This document shows, one piece after another, positions 11,048-20,590 of a stretch of 64,000 bases of DNA. Positions within the stretch are counted from its first letter, which is position 1, and every line of letters begins with the position of its first letter. Below the pieces are notes generated by a model. It was not told where the DNA came from. It worked only from the letters and a program-made list of their open reading frames with translations, and searched no databases. This stretch comes from Angiostrongylus vasorum. Its lineage: Eukaryota; Nematoda; Chromadorea; Rhabditida; Metastrongylidae. The position numbers and the translations under genes are program-made. The stretch is taken from positions 31,552-95,551 of the forward strand of contig JADANN010000384.1 in assembly GCA_018806985.1 (NCBI GenBank). The letters are read 5' to 3'.

Positions 11048-12727
11048 ATGGCGAAAGTTCTCGCAGGTCCGCTGCTGCTTTCTCTATTCACCATCACTAC
11101 GGACTTGCGATGTGCTCCAGGAGGACCAAGTATTAACTAGAAGATTGTTCTTGCAAAATAAGCATTATGAGTCACATTCGATTAGCCTTAACTTCTATTT
11201 ATCAGCTCAAAAAATGGAAACTTTTTCATGCTTGCTTCTTCGATAGAGACGTTACATTTAGCTACAATGAGCACAAGAATCTTCAACGTTACCTTCTTCT
11301 CCTTACCCGTACCTATGGCTTTTTTCAATGGCAACTGGGCAACCGCACAGGTTCCAACTATTTTAACGAGTGAAAACGGGGCCAGAGGGTTTGTGATGCG
11401 TCTTATAATGCAAGCAGTGAGTTCATTCTTTTTGGATGTATTGGATGAGAGCCTCGACTCTTAAAAAATTCTCTAGAATTTTGACTTTCGCACGATTTAA
11501 GTGGTTTCACATAATTTAAATAGTAAGTTTTCTAAAAAATTACATTAGTTATTGAAAGCTCTGCTCTTCAGGGTGTTCGACGTTCTCGAACAGCAAGGCC
11601 GTGCCGCCGGCCTCTCGGATCCCATAATTCAAATCATTTTGGGTCAGCTCACTGTTAACGTCGACTATCAACCATTGCAATGCAGAGAGGTAGCAGTTGA
11701 CCCATCCCACACAGCAATTGCATGTAGGTTTCCAATATTTTGGGTCTGATTGATAGATTCAAAGTGGAAAGTAAGCTAGTAATCCATAACAAAAAATTTG
11801 CAAGTCACTTAGCATTCGGTAAACAACCTCAATGACGGAAGCAGAACTGTTTTTCAAGGATGCACACGCACTCAGTTCTGGTTTTCGTTACACCTTACCT
11901 GTGCGGATAACTCGTGCCTCAATTTTGAAAAATAAATCTAAGAAATTGCTAATCATAAAGTAAATCGTGAAACGCATACGTCTCTTAACGCTTAAATCAC
12001 ATTGAACTGTCATTTTTATGGTTCTGTGATCTCACGCTAACCTTAAAAAAACTTGGTTGCATGAGTGAAAGAGTGAAACTATACAAAGTAGGTTAAACAT
12101 TAAATAGAGTGGAAAAAGAAGCACCGACTTTTATCATGAAGAAAACGCGTTCCCTTGGAAGGAAAGCTCCCGAATTTGACTATGTCTCAATCTCAACTTT
12201 TTAGGAAGAAAATATTATTTTCGAAATCATCTGTTTATTTAGCGGTCTACTTTTAAATGATCCTTCTTAATAGTGACGTTTGTAATTTGATTGTTTATTA
12301 AAAGGAAGAAAAATTGCCTGCAAAAGACAATCTTCATAGTTATTTGGTTTCGAAATGATAACATGCTTTCTAGTGAAGCAATTTTTTTCACCCCCAGCGG
12401 TCAATATGATGCAGAAATGTGTCATCATTGGCAATGCAGTGACTGCAATATGCAACATGGTGTGTAATCTTAACACTGGGATGGATGTTTTGCCCATCCC
12501 TTCCACACCTTTGACCATTTCGGGAACCCTCACGGTTTGAATTAATTTCTTCTTCGCAACAATGTGTTCCAAAAAAGAAAAGAGATTTCTGTAGACCACG
12601 AACCCGATCATGGCGAAATGGTAAAGAGAGATGTGGCAAAGGGTGCTGACCAGAGTGATTCGGGCCTTGGCATCGGATCCGTTTGGGTTGACCTTCTCCT
12701 CGGCACTTGCTACAGTGTCATTAAATG
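11048..12727 (+). pseudogene. Secreted-protein family copy A (five exons, disabled)
   Basis: Exons: 11048-11129, 11262-11416, 11572-11723, 12398-12534 and 12595 to about 12727. Exon 1 has an ATG and a signal peptide core (LLLSLFTITT) ending near a Cys. Exon 2 holds the STRIFNVT motif and GFVMRLIMQA. Exon 3 holds VFDVLEQQGRAAGLSDPIIQ and LGQLTVNV. Exon 4 holds KCVIIGNAVTAICN. Exon 5 holds TTNPIMAKW. Splice donors (GTATTA, GTGAGT, GTAGGT, GTTTGA) and acceptors ending AG are in place. Two lesions are visible: an extra G at the exon 3 acceptor shifts the frame, and TAA at 12622-12624 replaces the Ser codon after MAxW in exon 5. The function of the family is unknown. Introns are short (132-674 bp). 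Confidence 0.75.
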
Positions 12728-13700
12728 AGAAGCCATCCAAGAATTGTTTGTAATGGACATTCCATTATGCTGGATTTTGTACCACTACTTTGCGTAGGAA
12801 ATAAAATGGTTAACCACAAAGTGTTCAAATTTCAAGGAAACTTAGGAGCAGTGTTAATGTCCACTACACTAAGAGTATTTAGTGAGCCCCTAGTTAGCCG
12901 GTTAAGAATTCCACATGTACGTAAAAAGCGAGAAGATACCTGCATGTCGATAATTGAAAATTTCTCTTACAGTTTCCAAAAAAAAAACAATTTCAAAGAA
13001 GGATGCGAAGTTTGAATAATCAAGGGATTTAGAATAAATCACGTAATGTGTTAAAGGCCAACTATTACTTGACCTTTTAAAGACTAATCAGCACTTAGTT
13101 TTCTATTGAGAAGCTAGAACGAAGTTAATAGAAAGACTCTGTTTGCTGACATATCTGCTCTTTCACAGCTGGGTTGCTCAAAGTCGATTGCCCAAGAAAG
13201 TTGGTTTCTGAAGTGCTGCTACCCTCTGTGCTTGCTGACAATTATGCCGACTGATGTGAGATGGATTTCTCGGGACAAAAGCAAGCGATTATCAACGGGC
13301 GATTAATTTCAACAATCGATCTGTGTAAAAAAGCACCGCCGAGTGAGGTAACTTCATTCGACGGTGCTCCACTGGATTCCACACAATGCGACCACGAGGA
13401 CCCACATCGAAAGGTTTCCAGATAGAAATACCTGAGCGTCCATAAGATTTCATCGCATAGGGAAGCTATCACTGTTTCGTGTGATCGACAGCCCTCGATA
13501 GTCTCTTTATTAATTCTACAAAATTCGCACACTTTTTTTAAGACATTGCTTCCAACAGTATGAAATACTGCCAACCAGAGCTATAACACTGCTCAGACTA
13601 CTCGTTCAGTAATTTAAACTATTTCTCCACGGTTTGACCACTTCGAAAGGCTGTTGATCATGTAGTGGTTGCTACACAAGTTTTCATCTTTCTGAACGTG
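12728..13700. other. Unassigned intergenic stretch
   Basis: It follows gene copy A. Short open frames occur on both strands but none has a recognisable motif, a splice context or a second copy in the window. No repeat family was recognised. Confidence 0.4.
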
Positions 13701-14090
13701 TTATTGAAGCGTTTGGCCTAGTAAATTGCATATCAATACACCCTTCCAGGATCTCAAGAAAGCGGAACTGCCGAAACCTAATACTTGCTTAAAGCCTACT
13801 AAACTGCCAAAACCAAAACCTACTACCTACTGGGCCATTTTTGTATTGTTTTTCTGTGCATGGAAGTTTTTTTGTATCTGTGCTGTATAGCAACCTCACG
13901 GTTGTTGAACAAGAAAACGGCGCATTTACAGCCCAATGCCTAGGTGAATAGAAAGTCGATCCTGGAAACTATACATGTATAACTCAAAAGACCGACTTTC
14001 TATCAAACTTCGGCATAGATGCTTAATATATTTAACTATATAATCTTATAAACTGATCTTCTTTAGCTAATGCGGGGCTGGTTAAGGTCT
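13700..14090 (+). repeat. Decayed PLE-type terminal sequence
   Basis: It shares GTGTTATTGAAGCGTTTGG and the block after it with 37440-37520. At 13751-13779 there is a worn hammerhead-like core (CTCAAGA ... CCGAAACC). AGAAAGTCGATCCTGG at 13954 recurs at 58528. It is probably a remnant of a non-autonomous PLE derivative. Confidence 0.5.
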
Positions 14091-14129
14091 TTCTTATCGT
14101 TGTCGTTGTTGTTGCTGTTGTTGGTCGAT

Positions 14130-14166
14130 GGCTGACGTTTCGGCGACTTCGCCTTCCTCAGAGCCC
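14130..14166 (-). ncRNA. Hammerhead ribozyme motif (PLE terminal)
   Basis: On the minus strand: GGCT, core CTGAGGA, stem II GGCG-AAGT-CGCC, then GAAACGTC and AGCC. GGCT and AGCC pair as stem I (4 bp) and GTC is the expected cleavage triplet. Stem III is only ACGT with no loop. All core bases of a type I hammerhead are present. Confidence 0.7.
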
Positions 14167-14659
14167 TGGACGTATTTTATACAAGAACACTTTAATTAAT
14201 CAGTGGAAAAAGGCTGAAGTTTTAACGAAGATCAAACTTTTAACTAGACGCCATATTAATCAGAAGGGCTACTCACCGTGATGTTACGAGTTGGACTGGC
14301 TCACGCGTTGTTCACGTGGGTTCAGGGTCTTTGCTTGCAACTTGACCAGCAGTGGTCCTTTGATTTGGCCTTTTTGATCGGCGTGATAGATCTTCAAACT
14401 TTTCCTTAACTTGCTCTTAATATCACACCGAATTTTTCGCACACCGATTTAGACCCAGCTACCCTAAAAAAAAGTAGACATTTCCAATGGCCGCGAAGTA
14501 GAAGCCACTCGGGTTAGACAAAAAACGCAGGAAAAATTCTTCAAAATAATGTTTCGGACGTAAGTAAGCGCCCTTTTAAGCTACTCTTCACATCATAAAG
14601 TTACGCCTTTAAGAGATGCTTGAGAAAAAAGTGACCTTGAAAATTATGTAACGATTATT

Positions 14660-15110
14660 GACATCCCACCCAATACCTTACGCAATCAGTTAGTTCGCAG
14701 CCGTCTCTATGATCGTTAGCACAGCTCAGAAAACTGTATGATCTGTCCTAACAGCAGAGACGGAGACTGCATGAGTTCAGGTATAATATACTTGATATCA
14801 TGTAACGCACACGGTGAGGAATATATTGGGGAAACGGGTGGACCACTTTGTGTCCGCATAAAAGAACAACTAGATGGGAAAGCTAAAATTTGTTAAAACA
14901 CTACTCTAGGTACGCATAGGGCACAAAAGCACAATGGCGATGATTTTGAAAGTGACTGTGTGGATCCTAGCGCAGGAATCGAAAAACATCAACGCGCAAA
15001 ACTCTTTCAGGCGTTTTGGATAAATTTCAAAAATTCAAAGATGAACCGGAAAGACGAACGCCTCACCATCACACGTGACCTGTCGCCCTATTTCAAAATG
15101 ATATTTTGAC
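14660..15110 (+). pseudogene. PLE GIY-YIG endonuclease domain, broken
   Basis: The frame reads NQLVRSRLYDR, then CMICPNSRDGDCMSSG, IIYLISCNAHGEEYIGETGG and PLCVRIKEQ. The IYLI and YIGETG segments correspond to the GIY and YIG motifs of the C-terminal nuclease of Penelope-like elements, which cuts target DNA. Internal stops and frame breaks follow. The 3' end has FWINFKNSKMNRK, matching the C-terminus of the other PLE copies at 36750 and 40950. Confidence 0.75.
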
Positions 15111-15290
15111 ACCTGGGTGTGCTTTGCTCGCGACCCCACGTGAACAACGCGTGAGCCAGTCCCACTCGTAACATCACTGTGAGCCTTTCTGATCAATATG
15201 GCGTCTATTTAAAAGTTTGATCTTCATTAATACTTTAGCCTTTTTTTTCCCACCGAATAATCAAAGTATTCTTATATATAATACGTGCAC

Positions 15291-15325
15291 GCTCTGAGGA
15301 AGGCGAAATCCCCGAAATGTCAGCC
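15291..15325 (+). ncRNA. Hammerhead ribozyme motif, second end of the same PLE
   Basis: GCT, core CTGAGGA (15294-15300), a weakened stem II (GGCGAAATCCCC), GAAATGTC and AGCC. C-to-T in GAAACGTC breaks the palindromic stem III seen in the partner at 14130-14166. The inverted orientation relative to the partner defines the element's two ends. Confidence 0.55.
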
Positions 15326-15419
15326 ATTGACCAACAACACCAACAAAAACGACAAGGACAACAAAGACCTATACTATCCTTGCCTCAGGTAAAGAAGATC
15401 AGTTTGTAAAATCATATAA

Positions 15420-15517
15420 ATAAACACATACATGTATAGATATATATGGACATATGTATGCGTATTCTTATATACATATATGCGTATGGAAATATATATG
15501 TGTATAGTCTGCATATC
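15420..15517. repeat. AT-rich low-complexity run
   Basis: Interrupted ATATAT and ACATATATGCG units immediately precede an R370 repeat. Confidence 0.6.
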
Positions 15518-15890
15518 CTCCCAACGGTTTACCGCCTCATGATGACTGGGAGGTGTTCCTTCCTGGGTGCCGGACTGCGATGTACAGCGGGAAGATTCAT
15601 TCGTCCCCCGGTAGGGTCTCCCAAGCTGAGAAGCAGTCCCGCGTTTCTATCAGGAAGCAAAGCTAAGAATAAACCAATACCAGGACCTACCACCGTCTTG
15701 GTGTCAAAGTTGCATGGTGGTAAATCTACCACTGATCCACAAGGGCTGCAACTGCCTGTCATCGTGACGACCTGGAGCAGGCCTTGGCCAGGCTGACCTC
15801 GGGATTCCAGCGAACCACAATGGCTTAACCAGTAAATATCCGAAGAATGGAGATTACGATGGATCCCGGAAAACCAGTGAGGACGGACCA
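15518..15890 (+). repeat. Dispersed repeat R370, copy 3
   Basis: A well preserved full-length copy. One frame is open across most of it (from about 15520 to 15796), with GSPKLRSSPAF, KNKPIPGPTTVLVSK and LPVIVTTW. Related wording appears in copies at 47.2 and 52.1 kb. No known domain was recognised. Confidence 0.7.
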
Positions 15891-16546
15891 TTCAAGTTTC
15901 AAGTGTCAGGTATCAAGATAAAAGGGTGTATAATGCGTGTGCGAAAAAACTAAGGAGATCCATTTTCTCAGTTCTCCTTTTTTTCTTTCGGCGTTCATAT
16001 CACATAGCGTTAAAAGTTAACCTACGTTCTGAGTTAACTGCGCGACTGATTTCGTTGCTTAGGTATCTCCGTGGTGTTCACCACTCTCTCGACTAGTTGA
16101 GCTAATTTCTTCCCAGTGTCTTGATTGTCGGTAGTGGTTGTGATCAATAAATCAGTGAATATTTTCGCTCTTCTATGAAACGGCGAGTCAGTTTACTGTT
16201 TGCATTAGTTTCCTATGATTCTCATATCTGTAGTGGACAGTTGACATATTCAGACGAATTACTACGTATGACTTTTGCGTCTGAGTATTGCATGATATAT
16301 CATGGCAAATACTCTTGCCTGTGAAGCTTTTCTGTATGTCTTCCGTTCTGTTTGTTAATTGTCTTATCCGACTTTCCAATGTCAATTTTTTCTTAATGGT
16401 TTTCCCGACATTCGTCTATAGTGTGCCTACATTTGTGCCTCCTATGTTCGACCAATATATGTGTCTTAGTTTAGATCTCTCGGTATAAAGAGCTTATGTA
16501 TTCTTTCTTTGATGAGCTTAGACGAAGTTGATAAACATATTTATCT

Positions 16547-16586
16547 TCGGCTAACGTTTCGACGTTTTCGTCGTCATCAGAGCCGA
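16547..16586 (-). ncRNA. Hammerhead ribozyme motif, best match in the window
   Basis: On the minus strand: TCGGCT, core CTGATGA, C, stem II GACG-AAAA-CGTC, GAAACGTT, AGCCGA. TCGGCT and AGCCGA form a perfect 6-bp stem I and stem II has 4 perfect pairs. GTT is a permitted cleavage triplet. Stem III is only the self-complementary ACGT without a loop. This favours cleavage in a dimer, as inferred for other minimal hammerheads. Confidence 0.75.
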
Positions 16587-16894
16587 TATCCGACAGTTCA
16601 TGGTCCACGCTTATTATTCATCTCCCTGTGGCGGTTTTCGCTTTCGTGTTGAGTCAGGTCTTCCTCAGCGGGCCGTCTCCTCGAATGAGGTGTATTCACC
16701 CCGTTATGCCTTTTTATGCAGGATGCTAATGTTGGATATAATGATTGTCCGGTGATAACAACTTGTTTTCCTTCCGGACAACCCATCCTGCAGAAGTCGA
16801 TGTTATTATGAGCTAGTATGAAGCGCAGTAATACTTCGAAACTGACTTTCTTTAACCACGGCTAACGTTTCGACGTCTTCGACTAAAATAAATA

Positions 16895-17170
16895 TCAATT
16901 ATCACGCATGATTTTGGGCAGTATACGAGCCTGTTACTCTGATGGGAGGGGTACATTACGATTCCATGTGAGCTCTGTGCGGTTGGTCTCCACGTGACAT
17001 ATTTAGTGGAAGACTCATAGAAAACGGTGAGTGTGCAAAGACTTTGTGTTCAATGTGATTGAAATTTTGGCTCAGCATTTCCTCTGTTTGTTTATGGAGG
17101 CGTTTGGCCGGTGCAGATTGCAGCCAACTGACCTTCCCAGGCTCTGAGGAAGGCAAAATCCGCCTCAGCT
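16895..17170 (+). repeat. PLE 3' tail fragment
   Basis: Matches the tails after the coding parts at 36800-37070 and 41000-41270: TTATCACGC, GGGCAGTATA, GGTCTCCACG, TGTTCAATGTGATTGAAAT, CCAGGCTCTGAGGAAGGC. The terminal hammerhead has lost GAAACGT, so it is inactive. Confidence 0.7.
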
Positions 17171-17889
17171 TTTACGTAAGTAAACAAATAAAATAACACC
17201 TTGTGTTATCTAAACAGAAATAAGAAGAAAATAGATATATTTATCAACCTCGTGTAAGCTCAACAAACAAAGAATGTATATTGATTAGTCGCACCGAGGT
17301 TGAAGGAAAGTCGGTTTCGAAATATGAAGAGCTTAGTTTAGGCATCGACACGCCTATTCGCCTTCTGTTGAATCTGCTTTAATCTTAATAGCTTCTGCTG
17401 AAAAGATCAAGCATCTGCTACCTCCTCCTAATACGTAATATTTCATTGGGTTTTCGTCAGTTTCGCCTCATTTGTTCTAGGGATCCAATGGCTAGATAGA
17501 CCTCACTTTTCTGTTTTGTAATTCATCCCCAGAGTAGGTTTTGAAACTATACGAATTGCAGGCATTATGGAGAAAATCAGCCTGTGTGTTTGCAAATGAA
17601 CAATTGGACAAAAAATAGATCTCTTATAATCTCTTTTTCGTCTGCATTAATTGTGAGGTCATTAATCGTATAGCTTCCCTTCGTCCAACTTAAGCGCTGT
17701 CATATAATTCCCCCATATCCGCGTATTGCTTTCAACTCTGCTCCTTTCGCTAAGAACTCTGCCTGCAGCTAACTCGCCCGTCTGGTACTATAGCATTTGT
17801 GAAAATAACCCTTACATGTCAGCAGTGACACATATATGAAGAAGACTCGTAAAGTAATTGTCAGTCTGTCTAAGTCGAAATACTGCATC

Positions 17890-18020
17890 CATTCCTACAC
17901 GTTCACCATCACACCATTCGGGTCTTTCGTTTCACCTGTCTTTCAGCTAGCTTTATCGATCTCTGCTATCAGCAATCACCCGTCAGCAGGATTGGTCTGG
18001 TGAGCCCAAGGCCGCTGCCC
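17890..18020 (-). repeat. Dispersed element c, partial
   Basis: Contains the ACGTTCACCATCACACC and CGTTTCACCTGTCTTTCAGCT signatures and CACCCGTCAGCAGGAT, which match 640-720. Confidence 0.5.
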
Positions 18021-18789
18021 GGCCAACTTATGCTGTGTATTTGATAAGCCGCTATAGGCTTCTCATTTCTCAGTAGTTATCTTTCTGGACCACGATATTT
18101 TAGGCAATGGTGGCATCCATCGATGCTCAAACTTCGCGTTGCAGACATATCGTTATCCAAGGCCAGCCGCCTGACCGTGCTCCTCAGATGTCTCATCTCA
18201 TTCGTAGTCACTTTCACCATCAATGCTTAGGTAACTTCCTATCCTCATCGATCAATGTCAAAGTACACCTGACCGCTCTACATATGGTCTCTAGCTTAGC
18301 CTAACGCAAGGCTCATCTCCACCTGACTATTCTGTTTTTCTAGCCCACGAAATCTGGGACACTGTACGCGCCATTGCGGGCGCCATCATCCGCACCCCCT
18401 TACCCGTCATTGCTATCAAGTTGTTGTTATCGTAGTACTAATGTTGTAATAGTATTATTGACAATACTCTTATCCCTTTGCAAGCCTCACTCCAGTAGTA
18501 GATACAGCACCTCATAGCCTTGAACTTGCCTTAATTGTGTGCCAGTAATTCTCCGTCGATATTACTGTTGTATTGATGTTGTATTTATGTATATAAACGG
18601 TTTAATTACACAAGTTTGAGGTATTGTCCTGTGAAAACTACGAAAAGTCCCGCGTGGCGTCTTCTCACGAAGTCGAGCATTCTGCTGAAAGCTACTGACT
18701 ATTCGGGCACCGCGTACTGACTCGAAGGCCTATTTTCGACTAGCAACTGCAATATCCGTATTTACGAAACTTATTTATCCACGCGTGTG
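18021..18789. other. Unassigned intergenic stretch
   Basis: No repeat family, conserved reading frame or RNA motif was recognised between the element c piece and the LINE fragment. Confidence 0.4.
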
Positions 18790-19441
18790 TAGATGCATTC
18801 AGTTTATGCAAAGTTGTTTTATACGGGTCAATTCGGAAAAGCCTGCAATCAAGGGATAGGCAAATATATGGGAAGCGGTAAGGAGTCACCTCCAACAAAT
18901 AAACTCCATGTCCACTCTGGGAGAGCCTGGCAAGCTACCCGTGAGTATACCAAGCCCCCACGTTCAGAGCCCAGCAAGCTATACGTGGGTATCAAAAAGC
19001 TAAAAACAGTAAAAGAAACGGGCCTCATTCCCCTGACCCAAAAGAGCCCTCCAATTTGGCAGCGTTTGATAGGACGAGTACGGAGAGGCTGCTAAAAGCT
19101 CAGGGCCAATGGAAGCTGCCTGGGTTTCAAAGAACTATGGTGACGATCTGTACCCACAATGCACGTACACTTGCATCCGTGTCCTCGATAGAAGCCTTGC
19201 TCACACAAGCAAGAAGGATAAGGTACGACTCATCGACCTGGCTAAGACGAGAAGACGCCACCCATTTAGCGCCGTCTGTGACACAGGAGAAGAACTGCTT
19301 CTAGTAACATGCGACAGTAAAGGAGTCGGTGGCGTCGGCGTTCTGGTTAACACGAGTTTGTCAAAGAACATCGATTCATTCGAACAACCAACAATCCGAA
19401 TCGGTCGCATGCGATTAAAAAGATGGCTCCAAGGCAAGGGC
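18790..19441 (+). mobile_element. RTE-type LINE, 5' fragment only
   Basis: The same LINE family as 3296-6408: the sequence from CGTTCAGAGCCCAGCAAGC onward is nearly identical. It keeps more of the 5' end and stops inside the endonuclease region, after IRIGRMRLKRW. The endonuclease start (TICTHNARTLASVSSIE) and GVGGVGVLVNTSLSKN are better preserved than in the long copy. The fragment ends abruptly at 19441, where the gene B flank begins, so it was truncated by duplication or deletion. Confidence 0.8.
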
Positions 19442-19969
19442 CTTTCATACCACATTTACCGATTTCCATTTACCGAAGAATAGCAGAGTACTCAATGCTA
19501 GCAGTACCAACCATGGGCATAATGAGGATTCAAAGAATGTTGCTTTGACCCAAGCAGTTTTGGAGTACGTGAAACTCTTGGAAAAAAAGCTTCAAAATGC
19601 ATGTCGCATGGCTCCGCTGACGTACAAATGCTAAGTAGAAATCGCACCGCTCATTTCTCTAAGGAGAACAGGAAATATGACCTCTTTTTTTCTTTATGAG
19701 CTTTCCACTAAAAGCTACATTTCAGATCTTTTTAGGGAAGTGGTTCCTTTAAAAATTACCAGTTGTGGAAACGTGGCGACTGCTCCAGCACGCACGTCGC
19801 TGCTTTCTCTCCTCACCATCACCGCAGTGTTGGGATGTGGTCCAGGAGAGCCAAGTATTAATCAGAATATTGTTTATAAACATTAAATACAGATTCACAA
19901 TGTTGACTTTTTATTCACTGCCTTTTACAAGTTTCCACGGCAGGGTATTATTTGTGAAACAACCACAAT

Positions 19970-20083
19970 GATGCTGAGATGTTTGCCAAACTCCGGACCG
20001 TAGGTGTCTGCGGTGAGTGGAACGAACGCGCTATTATCCTTTAGACACCTTCGGTCCGGAGTTTTGCAGAGTATCTCAGCATC
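19970..20083. repeat. Palindromic part of the intron 1 insert (gene B)
   Basis: An arm at 19970-20010 (GATGCTGAGAT...CTCCGGACC) is complementary to 20043-20083 (GGTCCGGAG...ATCTCAGCATC), with a spacer of about 32 bp. It is fused to element c sequence (19905-19970). A matching palindrome lies at 53700-53814. Confidence 0.7.
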
Positions 20084-20188
20084 ATATGATACTAAATATA
20101 AACATAGAAAGCATCAATGCAAATATAATAATAAGTATAATATATCTTGTTTCACTGACGTAATATTAGGTTGCTACCAAATATTTAT

Positions 20189-20226
20189 TCGGCTAATGTT
20201 CCTACGTTTTCGTCTCCTCAGAGCCC
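20189..20226 (-). ncRNA. Mutated hammerhead motif in intron 1 of gene B
   Basis: On the minus strand: CTGAGGA, GACGAAAACGTA, GGAACATT, AGCCGA. GAAACGTT has become GGAACATT, so both the core and stem III are damaged. The stem I side AGCCGA is kept. The copy at 53924-53962 shares these mutations, so they predate the B/C duplication. Confidence 0.5.
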
Positions 20227-20454
20227 GTGATTCACAGTCGACGTTCTGCAGTCGTTTTATTCTCCATATGGTCTCTTCGTCGTGGTGTGGAGTCGGATCT
20301 TCTTCAGAGGAGCACCGTTCGAATGAGACAACCTCTCCTGGCAGAGCTCCTTTGCAGAAGACAGTTGTCGTTGACTACATGTGCCTAATAATTTGCTTTT
20401 CAACAGATAATCCATCGCACTGCTGTTGGTAGCAGATAAGCTTGTACGTGAAAA

Positions 20455-20590
20455 AGAGTAAACGATAAAGCTCTCGGTGGTCATCAATCCATAAGGGACT
20501 GCACGGGCGCGAGGGTTGATGCCATGTGTGCGTCGGAGGGCTCCTCGAACCACTGCGCAGAGGCCGTTGCGTTTGGCGGAGTATTATCAC
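20455..20590 (-). mobile_element. tRNA-derived SINE, family a, in intron 1 of gene B
   Basis: Read on the minus strand it begins GCGCAGTGGTTCGAGGAG (A-box-like) and ends CTTATGGATTGATGACCACC and GAGAGCTTTAT. It is shorter than the full family because the middle is missing. The paralogue is at 54200-54315. Confidence 0.6.

Larger units (their letters stand above)
14130..15330. mobile_element. Penelope-like element remnant with inverted terminal repeats
   Basis: Two inverted arms, about 14130-14335 and 15130-15325, share GCTCACGCGTTGTTCACGTG and its complement, plus the GACGCCATATT segment. Each ends in a hammerhead motif. Between them lies a decayed GIY-YIG coding piece. PLEs are known to carry terminal repeats in direct or inverted orientation and to encode hammerhead motifs there. 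No reverse transcriptase remains, so this is an internally deleted, non-autonomous copy. Confidence 0.75.
16498..17330. mobile_element. Hammerhead-bearing insertion with inverted ends and 9-bp target duplication
   Basis: The copy of this site near 45205 has no insert. Here AAGAGCTTA stands on both sides of the insert (16489-16497 and about 17325-17333), the form of a target site duplication. The inner ends are inverted repeats: TTGATGAGCTTAGACGAAG near 16510 faces its degenerate complement near 17250-17270. Inside are a complete hammerhead (16547-16586), half of another (16857-16888) and a PLE 3' tail (16895-17170). There is no coding capacity, so it would depend on a PLE's proteins. Confidence 0.7.
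15926..17890. repeat. Duplicated block (pair with 44305-45780)
   Basis: The flanks match the second block closely, for example GCGTCTGAGTATTGCATGATATAT in both. The left block is longer because an element of about 830 bp sits at 16498-17330. The right block has a SINE at 44725-45010 instead. No gene is recognised in either. Confidence 0.75.

Noticed and set aside
12267..12740. A 157-residue minus-strand open frame, the longest in the gene A area
   Set aside because: It is the antisense of exons 4 and 5 plus the intron between them. The plus strand has matching splice sites and the conserved protein motifs.
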